A DNA stretch of 64,000 nt from Bradyrhizobium aeschynomenes (GTDB lineage: Bacteria; Pseudomonadota; Alphaproteobacteria; Rhizobiales; Xanthobacteraceae): positions 124,001-188,000 of the forward strand of contig NZ_JABFDM010000004.1 in NCBI RefSeq assembly GCF_013178945.1. Direction: 5' to 3'. Position 1 is the stretch's first letter, and every line of letters starts with the position of its first letter. The notes below the pieces were generated by a model. The model saw nothing but the letters and a program-made list of their open reading frames with translations. It had not been told where the DNA came from and made no database searches. Shown here in pieces: positions 25,890-38,300 of this stretch. Position numbers and translations under genes: made by a program.

Positions 25890-26870
25890 ATGTCGCTTGA
25901 TTCCGATGTGATCGTCGATCGCCGCAGGCTGCGCCGCAAGCTGACGTTCTGGCGGGTGGTCGCAGTGCTGATTGCGGTTGCTGCTCTTTCCGCCATCGGC
26001 CTCGCGATGTCGCCGCGCGGGCGCACCGCGCTGTCCACCTCCGGCTCGATCGCCCGCGTCAACATCGAGGGCCTGATCCGCAGCGACCATGAGCGCGTCG
26101 AGGCGCTCGAGCGGCTCGAGAACTCGTCGGCCGAGGCCGTCGTCGTTCACATCAACTCGCCGGGGGGCACCACCGCGGGCTCCGAGCAGCTCTACGATTC
26201 GCTGGTGCGACTGAAGGCGAAGAAGCCGCTCGTCGTCGTGGTCGAGGGGCTCGCCGCCTCCGGCGGTTACATCGGCGCGATCGCCGCCGATCACATCGTC
26301 GCGCAGCAGAGTTCGCTGGTCGGATCGATCGGCGTGTTGTTCCAGTATCCCAATGTCAGCGAGCTGCTGAAGACGGTCGGCGTGAAGATCGAGGAGGTGA
26401 AATCCTCGCCGCTGAAGGCTGCGCCGAACGGCTATGAGCCGACCAGCCCGGAAGCGCGCGCCGCGCTCGACGCCCTGGTCAAGGATTCCTATGCCTGGTT
26501 CCGTGGGCTGGTGAAGGATCGCCGCGCCATGAACGATGAGCAGCTGGAGAAGGTGGCCGACGGCCGCGTCTTCACCGGACGGCAGGCGATCGAGCTCAAG
26601 TTGATCGACGAGCTCGGCGACGAGAAGACCGCGGTCGCCTGGCTGGTGGCCAACAAGAACGTCAAAAAGGATCTGCCGGTCCGCGACTACAAGCTGGTGC
26701 CGCGCTTCGGCGACCTCACCTTCCTGCGGACCGCGACCTCGGTGGTGCTCGACGCCGTCGGTCTGTCCGGCATCGCGCGGCAGATCGAGCGCACCGGCGT
26801 CGTCCAGGCCGTCGATCGGATCGGCCTCGACGGCATGCTGGCGCTGTGGACGCCCGCGCCGGGGAATTGA
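25890..26870 (+). CDS. sppA: Signal peptide peptidase SppA
   Basis: 326 aa, the short single-domain form. A membrane anchor is at about residues 20-40. The nucleophile is S124 in GLAASGGYIGA and the general base is K176 in SSPLKAAPNGYEP. Their 52-residue spacing equals that of B. subtilis SppA (S147/K199). It degrades signal peptides left in the membrane after secretion. It is followed after 170 nt by ihfB. Confidence 0.95.
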   Translation: MSLDSDVIVDRRRLRRKLTFWRVVAVLIAVAALSAIGLAMSPRGRTALSTSGSIARVNIEGLIRSDHERVEALERLENSSAEAVVVHINSPGGTTAGSEQLYDSLVRLKAKKPLVVVVEGLAASGGYIGAIAADHIVAQQSSLVGSIGVLFQYPNVSELLKTVGVKIEEVKSSPLKAAPNGYEPTSPEARAALDALVKDSYAWFRGLVKDRRAMNDEQLEKVADGRVFTGRQAIELKLIDELGDEKTAVAWLVANKNVKKDLPVRDYKLVPRFGDLTFLRTATSVVLDAVGLSGIARQIERTGVVQAVDRIGLDGMLALWTPAPGN

Positions 26871-27039
26871 AACCCGCCAAGACCATGGTCATGACGATTG
26901 ACACGTGGAGCGTGTGCCGCGGCGTGGCCCGAGATTGGGCCACGAAAGCCGATTCACGGGCCCGATGAATGATTTAGCGTCTTGACAGTCCTGCATATTT
27001 TCACGGAAATGGGACTGTCTCCCCGGGTACATTTTCTCG

Positions 27040-27363
27040 ATGATCAAATCCGAGCTTGTTCAGCGTATCGCCGAGCACAACCCGCACCTCTACCAGCGGG
27101 ATGTCGAGAACATCGTCAATGCGATCCTCGATGAGATCGTCGCGGCGCTCGCCCGCGGGGATCGCGTCGAGCTGCGTGGCTTCGGTGCGTTCTCGGTCAA
27201 GCACCGGCCGGCCCGCGCCGGGCGCAATCCACGGACGGGCGCCCATGTCCCGGTCGACCAGAAGAGCGTCCCGTTCTTCAAGACGGGCAAGGAAATGCGC
27301 GAGCGGCTGAATCGGGACCATCCCGGTGGCGCTAGCGCCGAGTCCGACGATACGGACGAGTGA
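27040..27363 (+). CDS. ihfB: Integration host factor beta subunit
   Basis: 107 aa. It starts [20 protein letters not shown], and the DNA-intercalating arm region is [20 protein letters not shown], followed by [15 protein letters not shown]. With IhfA it bends DNA sharply, which sigma-54 promoters need for activator contact. A TTGACA hexamer at 26982-26987 could be part of its promoter, but no good -10 is spaced correctly. The last 13 residues are acidic and go beyond the core fold. Confidence 0.96.
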   Translation: MIKSELVQRIAEHNPHLYQRDVENIVNAILDEIVAALARGDRVELRGFGAFSVKHRPARAGRNPRTGAHVPVDQKSVPFFKTGKEMRERLNRDHPGGASAESDDTDE

Positions 27364-27440
27364 CGCGTTTTGCGCCGAACGTGCCGGTCGTTCGCGGCTG
27401 ATTTCGAGGCGAGTCCGGCCAGACTGATACGAGCGAGCGC

Positions 27441-27833
27441 ATGCGAAAATTCCTCACGGTTGTGATCGTCCTTCCGCTTCTGGTGTTGTTCGTCGTCTTT
27501 GCCGTCGCCAATCGGCATTTCGTTACCGTATCGTTCGATCCGTTCAACGCGACGGATCCGGCGCTTGCGGCCTCGGTCCCGCTGTTTGCCTTGATCCTCG
27601 CGGTTGCGATCCTGGGCGTGATCGCCGGCGGCTGCGCGACCTGGATCGGCCAGCGCCGCTGGCGACGGGCCGCACGCCGCCATCAGGCCGAGGCAGACGC
27701 GGCCCGGGCCCAGGTCGCGCAACTGAGCGCAGCGGCACGTGCCAATCAAGGCTCGGCACAATCCCTGGTTCCGGTTGCTCCGGCCCGACTCTTCGCCCCT
27801 TATGGGCGAGACAAGCAGGGCGCCGCGTTGTAG
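27441..27833 (+). CDS. lapA: LapA-domain (DUF1049) membrane protein
   Basis: 130 aa. Two hydrophobic helices occur at about residues 5-25 and 42-68. The sequence VANRHFVTVSFDPFN between them is typical of LapA/DUF1049 proteins. In E. coli LapA works with LapB in control of lipopolysaccharide synthesis; this role is inferred. The C-terminus is a short arginine/alanine-rich coil. ihfB-lapA linkage is common in proteobacteria. Confidence 0.85.
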   Translation: MRKFLTVVIVLPLLVLFVVFAVANRHFVTVSFDPFNATDPALAASVPLFALILAVAILGVIAGGCATWIGQRRWRRAARRHQAEADAARAQVAQLSAAARANQGSAQSLVPVAPARLFAPYGRDKQGAAL

Positions 27834-27913
27834 AAGGCGCGCAATGCCCGGCCGGCCTTCGGAAGCTGTCGGGCGCTGGTGATCCTTTCCCCCCGGACGT
27901 GCGTTGTTCAGTG

Positions 27914-28569
27914 ATGTCCCTGCTCGTCAAAATCTGCGGCCTGACCACGCCCGACACGCTCGGCGCGGCGCTCGACGCCGGCGCCGACATGGTGGGGTTC
28001 GTGTTCTTTCCGCCGTCTCCGCGCCACGTCGGCCTGACCGCCGCGCGCGAGCTCGGCCAGCAGGCCAGGGGACGCGCGCTCAAGGTTGCGCTCACGGTGG
28101 ATGCCGATGATGCGACGTTCGAGAACATCGTCGAGACCCTGCGCCCGGATCTCCTTCAGCTGCACGGCCGCGAGAGCATCGCGCGGATTCGCGACCTTAA
28201 GCAGCGCTTCGGCCTGCCGGTCATGAAGGCCATTCCCGTCGAGACGGCCGCCGACCTCGCGCCGCTGGCCGGCTATGCCGACGTCTGCGACCGCATCCTG
28301 TTCGACGCGCGGGCGCCGAAGGATGCGACGCGCCCGGGCGGACTGGGGGCCACGTTCGACTGGCATGTGCTTCAAGGGCTGACGCTCGATCGACCCTTCA
28401 TGGTCTCGGGTGGCCTGAGCGCCGATAACGTCGCCGAGGCCGTGCGGACCACGCGCGCCGGCGGCGTCGACGTGTCGTCCGGCGTCGAGCGGACGCCGGG
28501 CGTGAAGGATTGCGACTTGATCAGGAATTTCATTCGCGCGGCGCGGGCCGCTGAAGAGTTGAGCGTTCA

Positions 28570-28573
<4 letters not shown>
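27914..28573 (+). CDS. trpF: Phosphoribosylanthranilate isomerase
   Basis: 219 aa from the ATG at 27914. The catalytic cysteine is in [12 protein letters not shown] and the catalytic aspartate is in [10 protein letters not shown]. The phosphate-binding loops are seen in [15 protein letters not shown] and [16 protein letters not shown]. It converts phosphoribosylanthranilate to CdRP. It overlaps trpB by 4 nt (ATGA), the start of a coupled trpF-trpB-trpA operon. Confidence 0.97.
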
Positions 28574-29789
<1,216 letters not shown>

Positions 29790-29793
<4 letters not shown>

Positions 29794-30626
29794 CCAGCCG
29801 GATGGATGCGCGCTTCGCGCAGTTGAAGAAGGAAGGCCGCTCGGCGTTCGTCACCTTCGTGATGGGCGGTGACCCCGATCCGGAGACCTCGCTCGCGATC
29901 GTGAAGGCGCTGCCGCAGGCGGGCGCTGATATCATCGAGATCGGCATGCCGTTCACCGATCCGATGGCTGATGGACCGTCGATCCAGGCGGCTGGTCTGC
30001 GCGCGCTGAAAGCGGGCATGACCTTGAAGAAGACGCTGGGTCTCGTGCGCAGCTTCCGCGAGAGCGACGCTGACACGCCAATCGTGCTGATGGGCTACTA
30101 CAATCCGATCTACATCTACGGCGTCGACAAGTTCCTCGATGACGCCAAGAGCGCCGGCGTCGACGGCCTGATCATCGTCGACCTGCCGCCGGAGGAGGAC
30201 ACCGAGCTGTGCATTCCGGCTCTCAAGGCCGGGCTCAACTTCATCCGCCTGGCGACGCCGACCACCGATGACAAGCGGCTGCCGGCCGTGCTCGCGAACA
30301 CCTCCGGCTTCGTCTACTACGTCTCGATCACCGGTATCACCGGCGCGGCTGCCGCGGATTCCTCCGCCGTGGGCGCCGCCGTGGCGCGAATCAAGCGTCA
30401 CACGGCGCTGCCGGTCTGCGTCGGTTTCGGCATCCGGACACCGGAGACCGCCCGCGCCATCGCCGCCAATGCCGACGGCGCCGTGGTCGGCACCGCCCTG
30501 GTCGACGCGCTGAAGGCGAGCCTGGACGCCGAAGGCCGCGCCACGCCCAAGACCGTCAGCGCGGTCGCCGACCTCGCAGCCGCCCTGGCCCGGGGCGTCC
30601 GGGGCGCCCAGCAGGCCGCGGAATAG
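29790..30626 (+). CDS. trpA: Tryptophan synthase alpha chain
   Basis: 278 aa with a GTG start at 29790 overlapping the trpB stop (GTGA). The catalytic glutamate and aspartate lie in [17 protein letters not shown]. The phosphate site is in [16 protein letters not shown]. It cleaves indole-3-glycerol phosphate to indole. A gap of 94 nt leads to accD. Confidence 0.98.
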
Positions 30627-30720
30627 CCATCAACCACTCGTGTAGGGAGCGCCGCGGCATGGCTTGCCGTGGCGCTGCCGTCCCGCCATATATCCGGGCG
30701 ACCGCCAAACGGAGCTTTTC

Positions 30721-31659
30721 ATGAACTGGCTTACCAACGTGGTCCGGCCGAAGATCCGCAACATCCTGCGCCGCGAGACGCCGGAGAACCTCTGGATCAA
30801 GTGCCCGGATTCCGGACAGCTCGTGTTCTACAAGGACGTCGAGGCGAACCAGTTCGTCATTCCCGGCTCCAACTACCACATGCGCATGGGCGCGGGCGCG
30901 CGGCTGAAGTCGATGTTCGACAACGAGACCTGGTTCGACGTCGCGTTGCCCGAGGTGACGCCCGACCCGCTGAAATTCCGTGACGAGCGCCGCTATGCCG
31001 ATCGCATCAAGGATGCGCGGGCGCGCACCGGCATGAACGATGCCGTGAAGGTCGGTTTCGGCAAGCTCGAAGGCATGGGCGTCGTCATCGCGGTGCAGGA
31101 TTTCGACTTCATGGGCGGCTCGCTCGGCATGGCCGCGGGCGAAGCCATCGTGCGCGGGCTGGAGCTCGCGCTCGAGAAGAAGTCGCCGTTCATCGTGTTC
31201 GCGGCCTCCGGCGGCGCCCGCATGCAGGAAGGCATCCTGTCGCTGATGCAGATGCCGCGCACCACGGTCGCCGTGCAGATGCTGCGCGAAGCCAAACTGC
31301 CCTACATCGTCGTGCAGACCAATCCGACCACCGGCGGCGTCACCGCGTCCTATGCGATGCTGGGCGACGTCCACATCGCCGAGCCCGGCGCGCTGATCGG
31401 CTTCGCCGGCGCCCGCGTCATCGAGCAGACCATTCGCGAGAAGCTGCCCGAAGGCTTCCAGCGTGCCGAATATCTGCTCGACCACGGCATGGTCGACATG
31501 GTCGTGCACCGTCATGACCTGCGCCCGACCCTGGCGCGGCTGTGCCGGCTGCTGACCAAGGCGCCGGCCGTCGAACAGGCAAAACCCGCGCCGCAGCTGC
31601 CGCCGCCGGCCAAGCCCGCCGAAGCGGCGGAAGCGCCGGCGGTCGCAACGAGCGCGTGA
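30721..31659 (+). CDS. accD: Acetyl-CoA carboxylase carboxyltransferase beta subunit, zinc finger degenerate
   Basis: 312 aa from the ATG at 30721; the frame upstream is not AccD-like. The carboxyltransferase (crotonase-fold) domain is intact, with [33 protein letters not shown] and [16 protein letters not shown]. The N-terminal zinc ribbon, CX2C-X15-CX2C in E. coli AccD, is eroded: C28 remains, the second position is S31, and the second pair is missing in [14 protein letters not shown]. It works with AccA to make malonyl-CoA. Its stop overlaps the folC GTG start. The C-terminal 25 residues are alanine/proline-rich. Confidence 0.96.
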   Translation: MNWLTNVVRPKIRNILRRETPENLWIKCPDSGQLVFYKDVEANQFVIPGSNYHMRMGAGARLKSMFDNETWFDVALPEVTPDPLKFRDERRYADRIKDARARTGMNDAVKVGFGKLEGMGVVIAVQDFDFMGGSLGMAAGEAIVRGLELALEKKSPFIVFAASGGARMQEGILSLMQMPRTTVAVQMLREAKLPYIVVQTNPTTGGVTASYAMLGDVHIAEPGALIGFAGARVIEQTIREKLPEGFQRAEYLLDHGMVDMVVHRHDLRPTLARLCRLLTKAPAVEQAKPAPQLPPPAKPAEAAEAPAVATSA

Positions 31660-32993
31660 ACGTTTCCGCCGCAAAGCCTTCGCTCGACGAGCTGATCACG
31701 CGCCTCTCCGCGTTGCATCCGAGCAAGATCTCGCTCGGGCTGGAACGCATGCACCGGCTGCTCGCGCAGCTGGATCATCCCGAGCGCAAGCTGCCGCCGG
31801 TGATCCATGTCGCCGGAACCAACGGCAAGGGCTCCACGGTCGCGTATCTCCGCGCGATCCTCGAAGCCGCGGGACTGCGCGTTCACGTCTTCACCTCGCC
31901 GTGGCTGGTGCGCATCAACGAGAGCTATCGACTGGGCAAGGTTGGCGGCGGTGTCCTCGTCGAGGATGATGAACTGATCGACGCGCTGCTCGCGTGTGAG
32001 CGGGTGAACGCCGGCGCGCCGATCACCTTCTTCGAGGTGAAGACCGTCGCCGCCTTCGCGCTGTTCGCCAGGCATTCGGCCGATGTCGTGCTGCTCGAAG
32101 TCGGTCTCGGCGGTAGGCTCGATTCGACCAATGTGGTCGAGCAGGTCGCTGCGTCCGTGCTGACGCCGATCAGCATGGACCACATGGAATTCCTCGGCGA
32201 CACCCGTGCGCTGATCGCGGCCGAGAAGGCCGCCATCATCAAGCGCGGCTGCCCGGTGATCTCGGCCGCGCAGGAGCCGGATGCGATGGCGGTGATCGAG
32301 CGCGAGGCCAGGCTGCAGCGCGCGCCGCTGTTCGCGGCCGGCGAGAGCTGGCACGTCAGTGTCGAGCGTAATCGTCTCGTCTATCAGGACGATCGCGGTC
32401 TTCTCGATCTGCCTGCACCGAAACTGTTCGGCCGGCATCAGTTCGACAATGCCGGTCTCGCGATTGCGACCCTGCGCGCGCTCGATCGTTTCACGCTGAC
32501 GACGAAGGCGTTCGAGGACGGCATTGTCAACGCCGAATGGCCGGCGCGCATGCAGCGGCTGTCGAACGGCGCGCTGACCGCGATCGCGCCGCAGGGCGCG
32601 GAGATCTGGCTCGACGGCGGCCACAACGCCGAAGGCGGCCGTGTCGTTGCGGCTGCGATCGGCGATCTCGAAGAGCGCGTCTCGCGGCAGCTCGTCGTCA
32701 TCGTCGGCATGATGGGCAACAAGGATGCCGCAGGCTTCCTCGCCAATTTCGCGGGACTGACGCGCCACATCATCGTCGTGCCGATTCCGAACGAGAGCAA
32801 GGCGATGGCCCCGGCCGATCTCGCGGCGGCCGCGCGCACGCTCGGCATGCGCGTCGAGATCGCCGACGGCGTCGCATCGGCGCTCGCCGGCATCGCGCGG
32901 CTTGCCTATGAGGTGCCGCCGCGTATTCTGATCACGGGGTCGCTTTATCTCGCAGGCCACGTGCTCGACCTCAACGGCACGCCGCCGACCTGA
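31656..32993 (+). CDS. folC: Bifunctional folylpolyglutamate/dihydrofolate synthase
   Basis: 445 aa from a GTG at 31656 that overlaps the accD stop (GTGA). The Mur-ligase-like ATP loop is [18 protein letters not shown], with [15 protein letters not shown] and [11 protein letters not shown] following and [11 protein letters not shown] near the C-terminal domain. It adds glutamate to dihydropteroate and folates. accD-folC coupling is conserved in proteobacteria. Confidence 0.97.
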   Translation: MNVSAAKPSLDELITRLSALHPSKISLGLERMHRLLAQLDHPERKLPPVIHVAGTNGKGSTVAYLRAILEAAGLRVHVFTSPWLVRINESYRLGKVGGGVLVEDDELIDALLACERVNAGAPITFFEVKTVAAFALFARHSADVVLLEVGLGGRLDSTNVVEQVAASVLTPISMDHMEFLGDTRALIAAEKAAIIKRGCPVISAAQEPDAMAVIEREARLQRAPLFAAGESWHVSVERNRLVYQDDRGLLDLPAPKLFGRHQFDNAGLAIATLRALDRFTLTTKAFEDGIVNAEWPARMQRLSNGALTAIAPQGAEIWLDGGHNAEGGRVVAAAIGDLEERVSRQLVVIVGMMGNKDAAGFLANFAGLTRHIIVVPIPNESKAMAPADLAAAARTLGMRVEIADGVASALAGIARLAYEVPPRILITGSLYLAGHVLDLNGTPPT

Positions 32994-33005
32994 GGAAAAC
33001 AACAC

Positions 33006-33746
33006 ATGCGCTTTGCCGCGATCGCCGACGTGCACGGCAACCATCTCGCACTCGAAGCCGTGCTCGCTGATATCCGTGCGCAGGGGGTGACCGAGATCGT
33101 CGACCTCGGCGACATGGCGAGCGGCCCGCTCGATGCGCGAGGGTCGCTCGACAGGCTGATGGCGCTCGACGCCGTGCATGTGCGCGGCAATCATGATCGC
33201 TGGCTGATCGATCGGCCATTCGAGACGATGGGCGCCTGGGAGCGGCCTGCCTATCCGCAGCTCGACGCCAAACATCTCGACTGGCTGCGCACGATCCCGG
33301 CGACGGCGGTGTATCGCGACCAGGTCTATCTCTGTCACGCGACGCCCGAGGACGACAACGTCTATTGGCTCGAGAGCGTGGCGCCGGATGGTGCGATCAC
33401 CTGCGCGCCGCTCGATGAAATCGAGAGATTGGCCGCCGGCATTTCGCAGTCGCTGATCCTGTGCGGCCATACCCACACGGCACGCGCCGTCCGCCTGCGT
33501 GACGGCCGCCTCATCGTCAATCCCGGCAGCGTCGGCAGCCCCGGCTATTCCTACAACGTTCCACATCCGCATGTCGTGCAGGCCGGCACGCCCGACGCGC
33601 GCTACGCGATCCTGGAGCTGACGCCGGCGGGTTGGAGCGTGAGCTTCCGCCACGTGCCCTATGATAACAGCGCGATGGCCGACCTGGCGCGCGCTAATGG
33701 CGACGCAGAGTTCGCCTCGGCGCTCGCGACCGGCTGGATCCGCTGA
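33006..33746 (+). CDS. Metallophosphoesterase, YfcE/MJ0936-like
   Basis: 246 aa. The calcineurin-like metal motifs are all present: DVHGNH, DLGDMASGP, VRGNHDRW, LCHATPEDDN and GHTHTAR. The NPGSVGSPGY segment is typical of the YfcE-like phosphodiesterase subgroup. The natural substrate is unknown. It starts 12 nt after folC, so it is probably in the same transcript, and ends directly against the convergent ligase gene with no gap. Confidence 0.92.
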   Translation: MRFAAIADVHGNHLALEAVLADIRAQGVTEIVDLGDMASGPLDARGSLDRLMALDAVHVRGNHDRWLIDRPFETMGAWERPAYPQLDAKHLDWLRTIPATAVYRDQVYLCHATPEDDNVYWLESVAPDGAITCAPLDEIERLAAGISQSLILCGHTHTARAVRLRDGRLIVNPGSVGSPGYSYNVPHPHVVQAGTPDARYAILELTPAGWSVSFRHVPYDNSAMADLARANGDAEFASALATGWIR

Positions 33747-34811
33747 TCAGGCGAGCAGCTTCATGGGATCGACGGCCTTCTGCGCGAGCTGATCGAAGGT
33801 ACATTGCTTCGGCGCCTTGTCCGGACGCCAGCGCAGGATCGAGGTGCCGTGGCGGAAACGCTCGCCGGAGAAGTGGTCGTAGCAGACTTCGATCACCAGC
33901 TTCGGCTTCAGCGGACACCATTCTGCCGAGCGCTCGGTCGACCACCGGCTTGGCCCGCCCGGCGCGTTGCCGGTGAAGCCCGACGGCGCAATCAGCGGCT
34001 CGAGCTTGTCAGTGAGTGCCGGCTTCTCGTCCTTCTTGAGCGCGGACGTGAAGCCGACGTGATGCAGCAGGCCATCATCGTCATAGAGCCCAAGTAACAG
34101 CGAGCCGACCAGCTTGCGTCCGCCTGCACCTCGATTCGTCGCATAGCGGAAGCCGCCGATGACGCAATCGGCCGAGCGATAGCGCTTGATCTTCTGCATG
34201 CCGTCGCGGCTACCGGCTTGGTAGGGGAGGTCGATGCGCTTGGCGATCACGCCGTCCGAGCCGCCGCCGGACTGGGCCAGCCAATCCTGCGCGGTTGCGT
34301 AGCGCGTGGTCACGGGTGAGAGCCGGAAGGTCGGATGTCCAACGAAGTTCGTCTTGGCGAACGCCTCCAGCGCCGGACGCCGTTCGTGCAGCGTTTGCGC
34401 GACCAGCTCCTTTTCCTTCGCCGTTGCCAGCAGGTCGAAGGCGAGGAATAGCGCGGGCGTCTCGGCCGACAGCTTCTTCACCCGGCTCGCGGCCGGATGG
34501 ATCCGCTGCAGCAGTGCGTCGAACGAAAACGATTTGCCCTGCGGCACCACCAGCTCGCCATCGAGCGTGAAGCTGATCGCCTTCAGCTCGCGTGCGGCGG
34601 CGACGATCTCCGGGAAGTAGCGCGCGAGATCCTCGCCCGCTTTGGACTGCATCGTCACCTGAGCGCCGTCACGCGACAGCAGGCAACGGAAGCCGTCCCA
34701 TTTCGGCTCGTACTGCCACTCCTCGCCGCGCGGGATCGCGTCCACCGAGCGCGCCTCCATGGCCAGAAGGCCTGATTTGCGGGAGGGCGAGCGATGAGCA
34801 CGGGCGGGCAT
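33747..34811 (-). CDS. ATP-dependent DNA ligase, LigC/LigD-ligase-domain type
   Basis: 354 aa from the ATG at 34811. The adenylation lysine is in motif I, YEPKWDGFRCLL. Other motifs are FTLDGELVV (III), FLAFDLLA (IIIa), SDGVIAKRID (IV) and MQKIKRYRSADCVI (V). The C-terminal OB-fold contains VCYDHFSGERFRHGTSILRW. Polymerase and nuclease domains of full LigD are absent and no Ku gene is in this window. It probably acts in repair, such as a minor end-joining or base-excision route. It is downstream of trxA on the same strand. Confidence 0.92.
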   Translation of the reverse strand: MPARAHRSPSRKSGLLAMEARSVDAIPRGEEWQYEPKWDGFRCLLSRDGAQVTMQSKAGEDLARYFPEIVAAARELKAISFTLDGELVVPQGKSFSFDALLQRIHPAASRVKKLSAETPALFLAFDLLATAKEKELVAQTLHERRPALEAFAKTNFVGHPTFRLSPVTTRYATAQDWLAQSGGGSDGVIAKRIDLPYQAGSRDGMQKIKRYRSADCVIGGFRYATNRGAGGRKLVGSLLLGLYDDDGLLHHVGFTSALKKDEKPALTDKLEPLIAPSGFTGNAPGGPSRWSTERSAEWCPLKPKLVIEVCYDHFSGERFRHGTSILRWRPDKAPKQCTFDQLAQKAVDPMKLLA

Positions 34812-34850
34812 GGCGGCATCCGAAAACGCGAAAACATACCCCTCAACGCA

Positions 34851-34876
34851 AACGGCCGGCGAATCCGCCGGCCGTT
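34851..34876 (-). terminator. Terminator-like hairpin after trxA
   Basis: AACGGCCGGCG and CGCCGGCCGTT form a perfect 11-bp stem with a 4-nt loop, 25 nt beyond the trxA stop. The T-rich tract after it is short (TGCGTTG), so termination may be partial. Confidence 0.6.
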
Positions 34877-34900
34877 CGAGAAAAATCCTGGTTCGAATCG

Positions 34901-35224
34901 TCACATCGACGACGAGATCCACTGCTGCAGCTTGGCCTTCGGCGCGGCGCCGACCTGGCGGGAGGCCATCTCGCCGCCCTTGAACACCATCAGCGTCGGG
35001 ATCGACATCACGCCATACTTCGATGCCGTCTTCGGGCTCTCGTCGACGTTCAGCTTGACGATCTTGACCTTGTCGCCCATCGCGCTCGCGATCTCGTCCA
35101 GGGCAGGGGCGATCATGCGGCACGGACCGCACCATTCGGCCCAGAAATCGACCACGACCGGACCGTCGGCCTTGAGCACTTCGCTTTCGAAATCGGCGTC
35201 GGAAACCTTGGCTACGGCGGCCAT
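34901..35224 (-). CDS. trxA: Thioredoxin
   Basis: 107 aa from the ATG at 35224. The redox site is WCGPC at residues 31-35, and the cis-proline loop is [13 protein letters not shown]. It reduces disulfides in ribonucleotide reductase and other enzymes. It follows addA by 99 nt on the same strand, an order conserved in rhizobia. Confidence 0.97.
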   Translation of the reverse strand: MAAVAKVSDADFESEVLKADGPVVVDFWAEWCGPCRMIAPALDEIASAMGDKVKIVKLNVDESPKTASKYGVMSIPTLMVFKGGEMASRQVGAAPKAKLQQWISSSM

Positions 35225-35323
35225 GGAATTTACCTCGTTGGGTTGGAGGGAGCGGCACGGATGCGCCGCCTCAGCGTGGGTGTCAAAGTATGAATGGGCT
35301 GTTGCCGGGTCAAGCGCGCTCAC

Positions 35324-38300
35324 TCAGTCGTGCTGGGATGGCAGCATGGCGTCCAGCGCGGAGGCTGGAAGCTCCATGAATTCAGGGGCTTCGGTCCAGA
35401 GCAGGGCGGCCCGGACGGCTCGTCCGGGGTACAACTGGCCGAGCACGGCGCGGTACAAAGCGAGCTGGCGGACATAGGCCTCGGGCACCTCGGCCAGCTC
35501 CGAGGGCGGCTGCCGGTTGGTCTTGAAGTCGACGATCAGCACCTCGGCCTCCGTCACGACGAGACGGTCGATCTGGCCGGACACCAGCGCGCGCGGCTGA
35601 CCGGGGAGCGCCAAACGGCCGACGATCGAGACCTCGGCCCGGCTGCCGGGCGCGAACACCGCGGCAAAGCGCGGGTCCGCGATCACCGCGAGCACGCGGG
35701 CGGTGAGCTTGTCGCGCTCGTCCTCCGGCCAGTCCGCCGCATTGCGCAGGAGATAGCGCAGCGCGGCCTCGCGCCGCCGCTCCGGCGGCACGTCGGGCAG
35801 CGACTGCAGCAGGCGGTGCACCAGCGTGCCGCGCTGCATCGCGAGGCTGCGCGCGGCCAGCGATTCGCCTGATCGCACCGGCCGTTCGTCCGATCCGGGA
35901 TCGGACGGCCGGAGCACGGCGACGTCATCCGGCGGCTCGATCGCCGCCGTGCGCAACCAAGCCGGCAACTCGACGGCTGTCTCCACCATCTGCGGCGCCT
36001 CGTCCTTGGCGGTCTCGGCGATGTCCTCAGGCCGCGCGTATCGCTTGACCGGTCCGTCCTCGGTCTCGATCACCTCGACCTGCAAGCCCGCCGCATCGAG
36101 GCCGCGCGCCATCAGGTCGTACCAGCTGCCGCCGCGGACGTTATTCATGTTGCCCGGCATGCAGCCGCCGATCACCAGCCGATCCGCCGCGCGGGTCATC
36201 GCGACGTAGAGCAGCCGGCGATATTCGTCCTCGGTCTCCTTGAGCATCGCCGCGCGCGCCGCCACGACGGTTTGCGGATCGTCGGCCTTGCGGCCGGCCC
36301 AGACCACGATCTCCCGTTCGCCATGCGGCACGTGGATCAGCCGCAGCCGCTGCGAATCCGCCGGCGACGAGGTCGTATCGACCAGGAACACGACCGAGGC
36401 TTCGAGGCCCTTGGCACCGTGCACGGTCATCACCCTGATCTCGTCGCGCGAGATCTCCATGTCGCGCTTCACCTCGGTGTCGGCGGCGCGCAGCCACGCG
36501 ATGAAGCCCTGTAACGAGGCCGGCGCCTTGCGCTCGTAGGACAGCGCCAGCTCGAGAAATTCGTCGAGCGCGTCATTGGCCTCGTGGCCGAGCCGCGCCA
36601 GGATGCGGCGCCGGCCGCCATCGCCGCCGAGCAGCCAGGCATAGAACGCGAACGGCGTGTCCTCAGCCGCGCGGCGCTCGCATTGCTGCAGGCGTCGGAC
36701 GACGGCCTGCAGCCCCGGGTCATCAGCGGCATGCGCACTCAGCGCCTCGCGCAAGCTGCCGCGGCGCTGCCAGGCGAGCTTGAAGAGATCGTCATCGTCT
36801 AGGCCGAACAGCGGGCTCTTCAGCGCGGTGGCCAGAGCCAAATCGTCCTGCGGCAGCAGCAGCGCGTCGGCGAGGTTCATCAGGTCGATGATCGCGATGT
36901 GCTCGGTCAGCTTTAGCCGGTCGGCGCCCGCGACGGGAATGCCGGCGTGCTTCAGCGCCTGAATGACGGCATCGAACGCGGTGCCGCGCCGGCGCACCAG
37001 GATCAGCATGTCGCCATAGCTCAGCCGCCGCCGTGCGCCGTCATGGCCGGTCATCGTGCCGACGCGGATCAGCCGCTTGATCTCGGCCTGGATGCGCCGG
37101 GACAGCTTCACCTCCGGGCTGGTCACCGAGACGCCGTCGAACGGCGCGCGCCAGCCCTCGATCTCCTTGCGGTCGTCGCGCTCGCACAACGACCACAGCT
37201 CGACCAGGCTCGGGCCCGCGTCTGTCAGTGCGTTGTGGATGGGGTAGCCGATATCGGGCGAATGGATGCTGCTGTAGACCTCGCGCTCGCGGAACACGTG
37301 ATCGACCGCGTGCAGCACCGTCGGGCCGGAGCGGAACGAATAGGTGAACGACACCGGATCGAACAGCAGCCCGGCGTCGGTGAAGCGCTTCTGCAACTGA
37401 CGCCGGCGCGCGTCGAATTCGTGCGGGTCGGCGCCCTGGAACGAGAAGATCGACTGCTTCTCGTCGCCGACCGCAAAGATCGTCCGCGTCAGCCCATCGC
37501 GTGCGCCGGCGCCTGAGGTGAACTCCTCGATGATGTGGGCGACGATGTCCCACTGCCTCGGGCTGGTGTCCTGCGCCTCGTCGATCAGCACGTGATCGAC
37601 GCCGCGGTCGAGCTTGTAGTGCACCCAGCCGGCGGAGACGCGGTTGAGCATGACGAGCGTCTTGTCGATCAGGTCGTCATAGTCCAGGAGTCCGCGCTCT
37701 TCCTTCTCGCGGCGATAGTTCGCCGCCGCCGCGGTCGCGATCTGCAGCAGCGCCTCGGTGCGGTCGCGGACCACGGCGGCGCGGCGCTTCTCGATCAGGC
37801 GGTCGAGCCTACGCGCCTCCGCGTCGAACAGACCGGCAAGGCCGGGATTGCTCTCGGCGAACTTCTTGGTCAGCACTGATTTGCGCGGTTCCTTGTCGTC
37901 GGTGAGGAACACGCGAAGATACTCGTCGACCTGATCGCTGCCCGAGAACGCCAGCGCCGCGCGCAACTGATCGGCCTGCTTCTGGTCGGTCTTGGCCCCG
38001 CCGTCGAGCCGCGCGGCGATATCCTTCCAGTCGGCGCGCGGCAGATTGGGACCATCGAGAATGTCGCGCTCGATCGCCTCCAGCGTCTCATCAGCGCCAA
38101 TGCCGAGCACCTCGCCGAGCTGCTGCGCCGCGACCTCGACCCGTCCGGCGCCATCGGTCCAGGCCATGAAATGATCGCGGCTGAGACAGGCGTCGCGCAC
38201 GACCTCCTTGAAGGTCGAATCCGCTGCATTGGCCATCGCCACCTGCAGCGCGCGGCCGACCGCGCTGTCCGGCGCCCGTGCCGCATCCAGCAGCACCTTG

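Noticed and set aside
31512..33653. Minus-strand ORF of 713 codons over folC and the phosphoesterase
   Set aside because: It spans two firm plus-strand genes and shows no protein motif.
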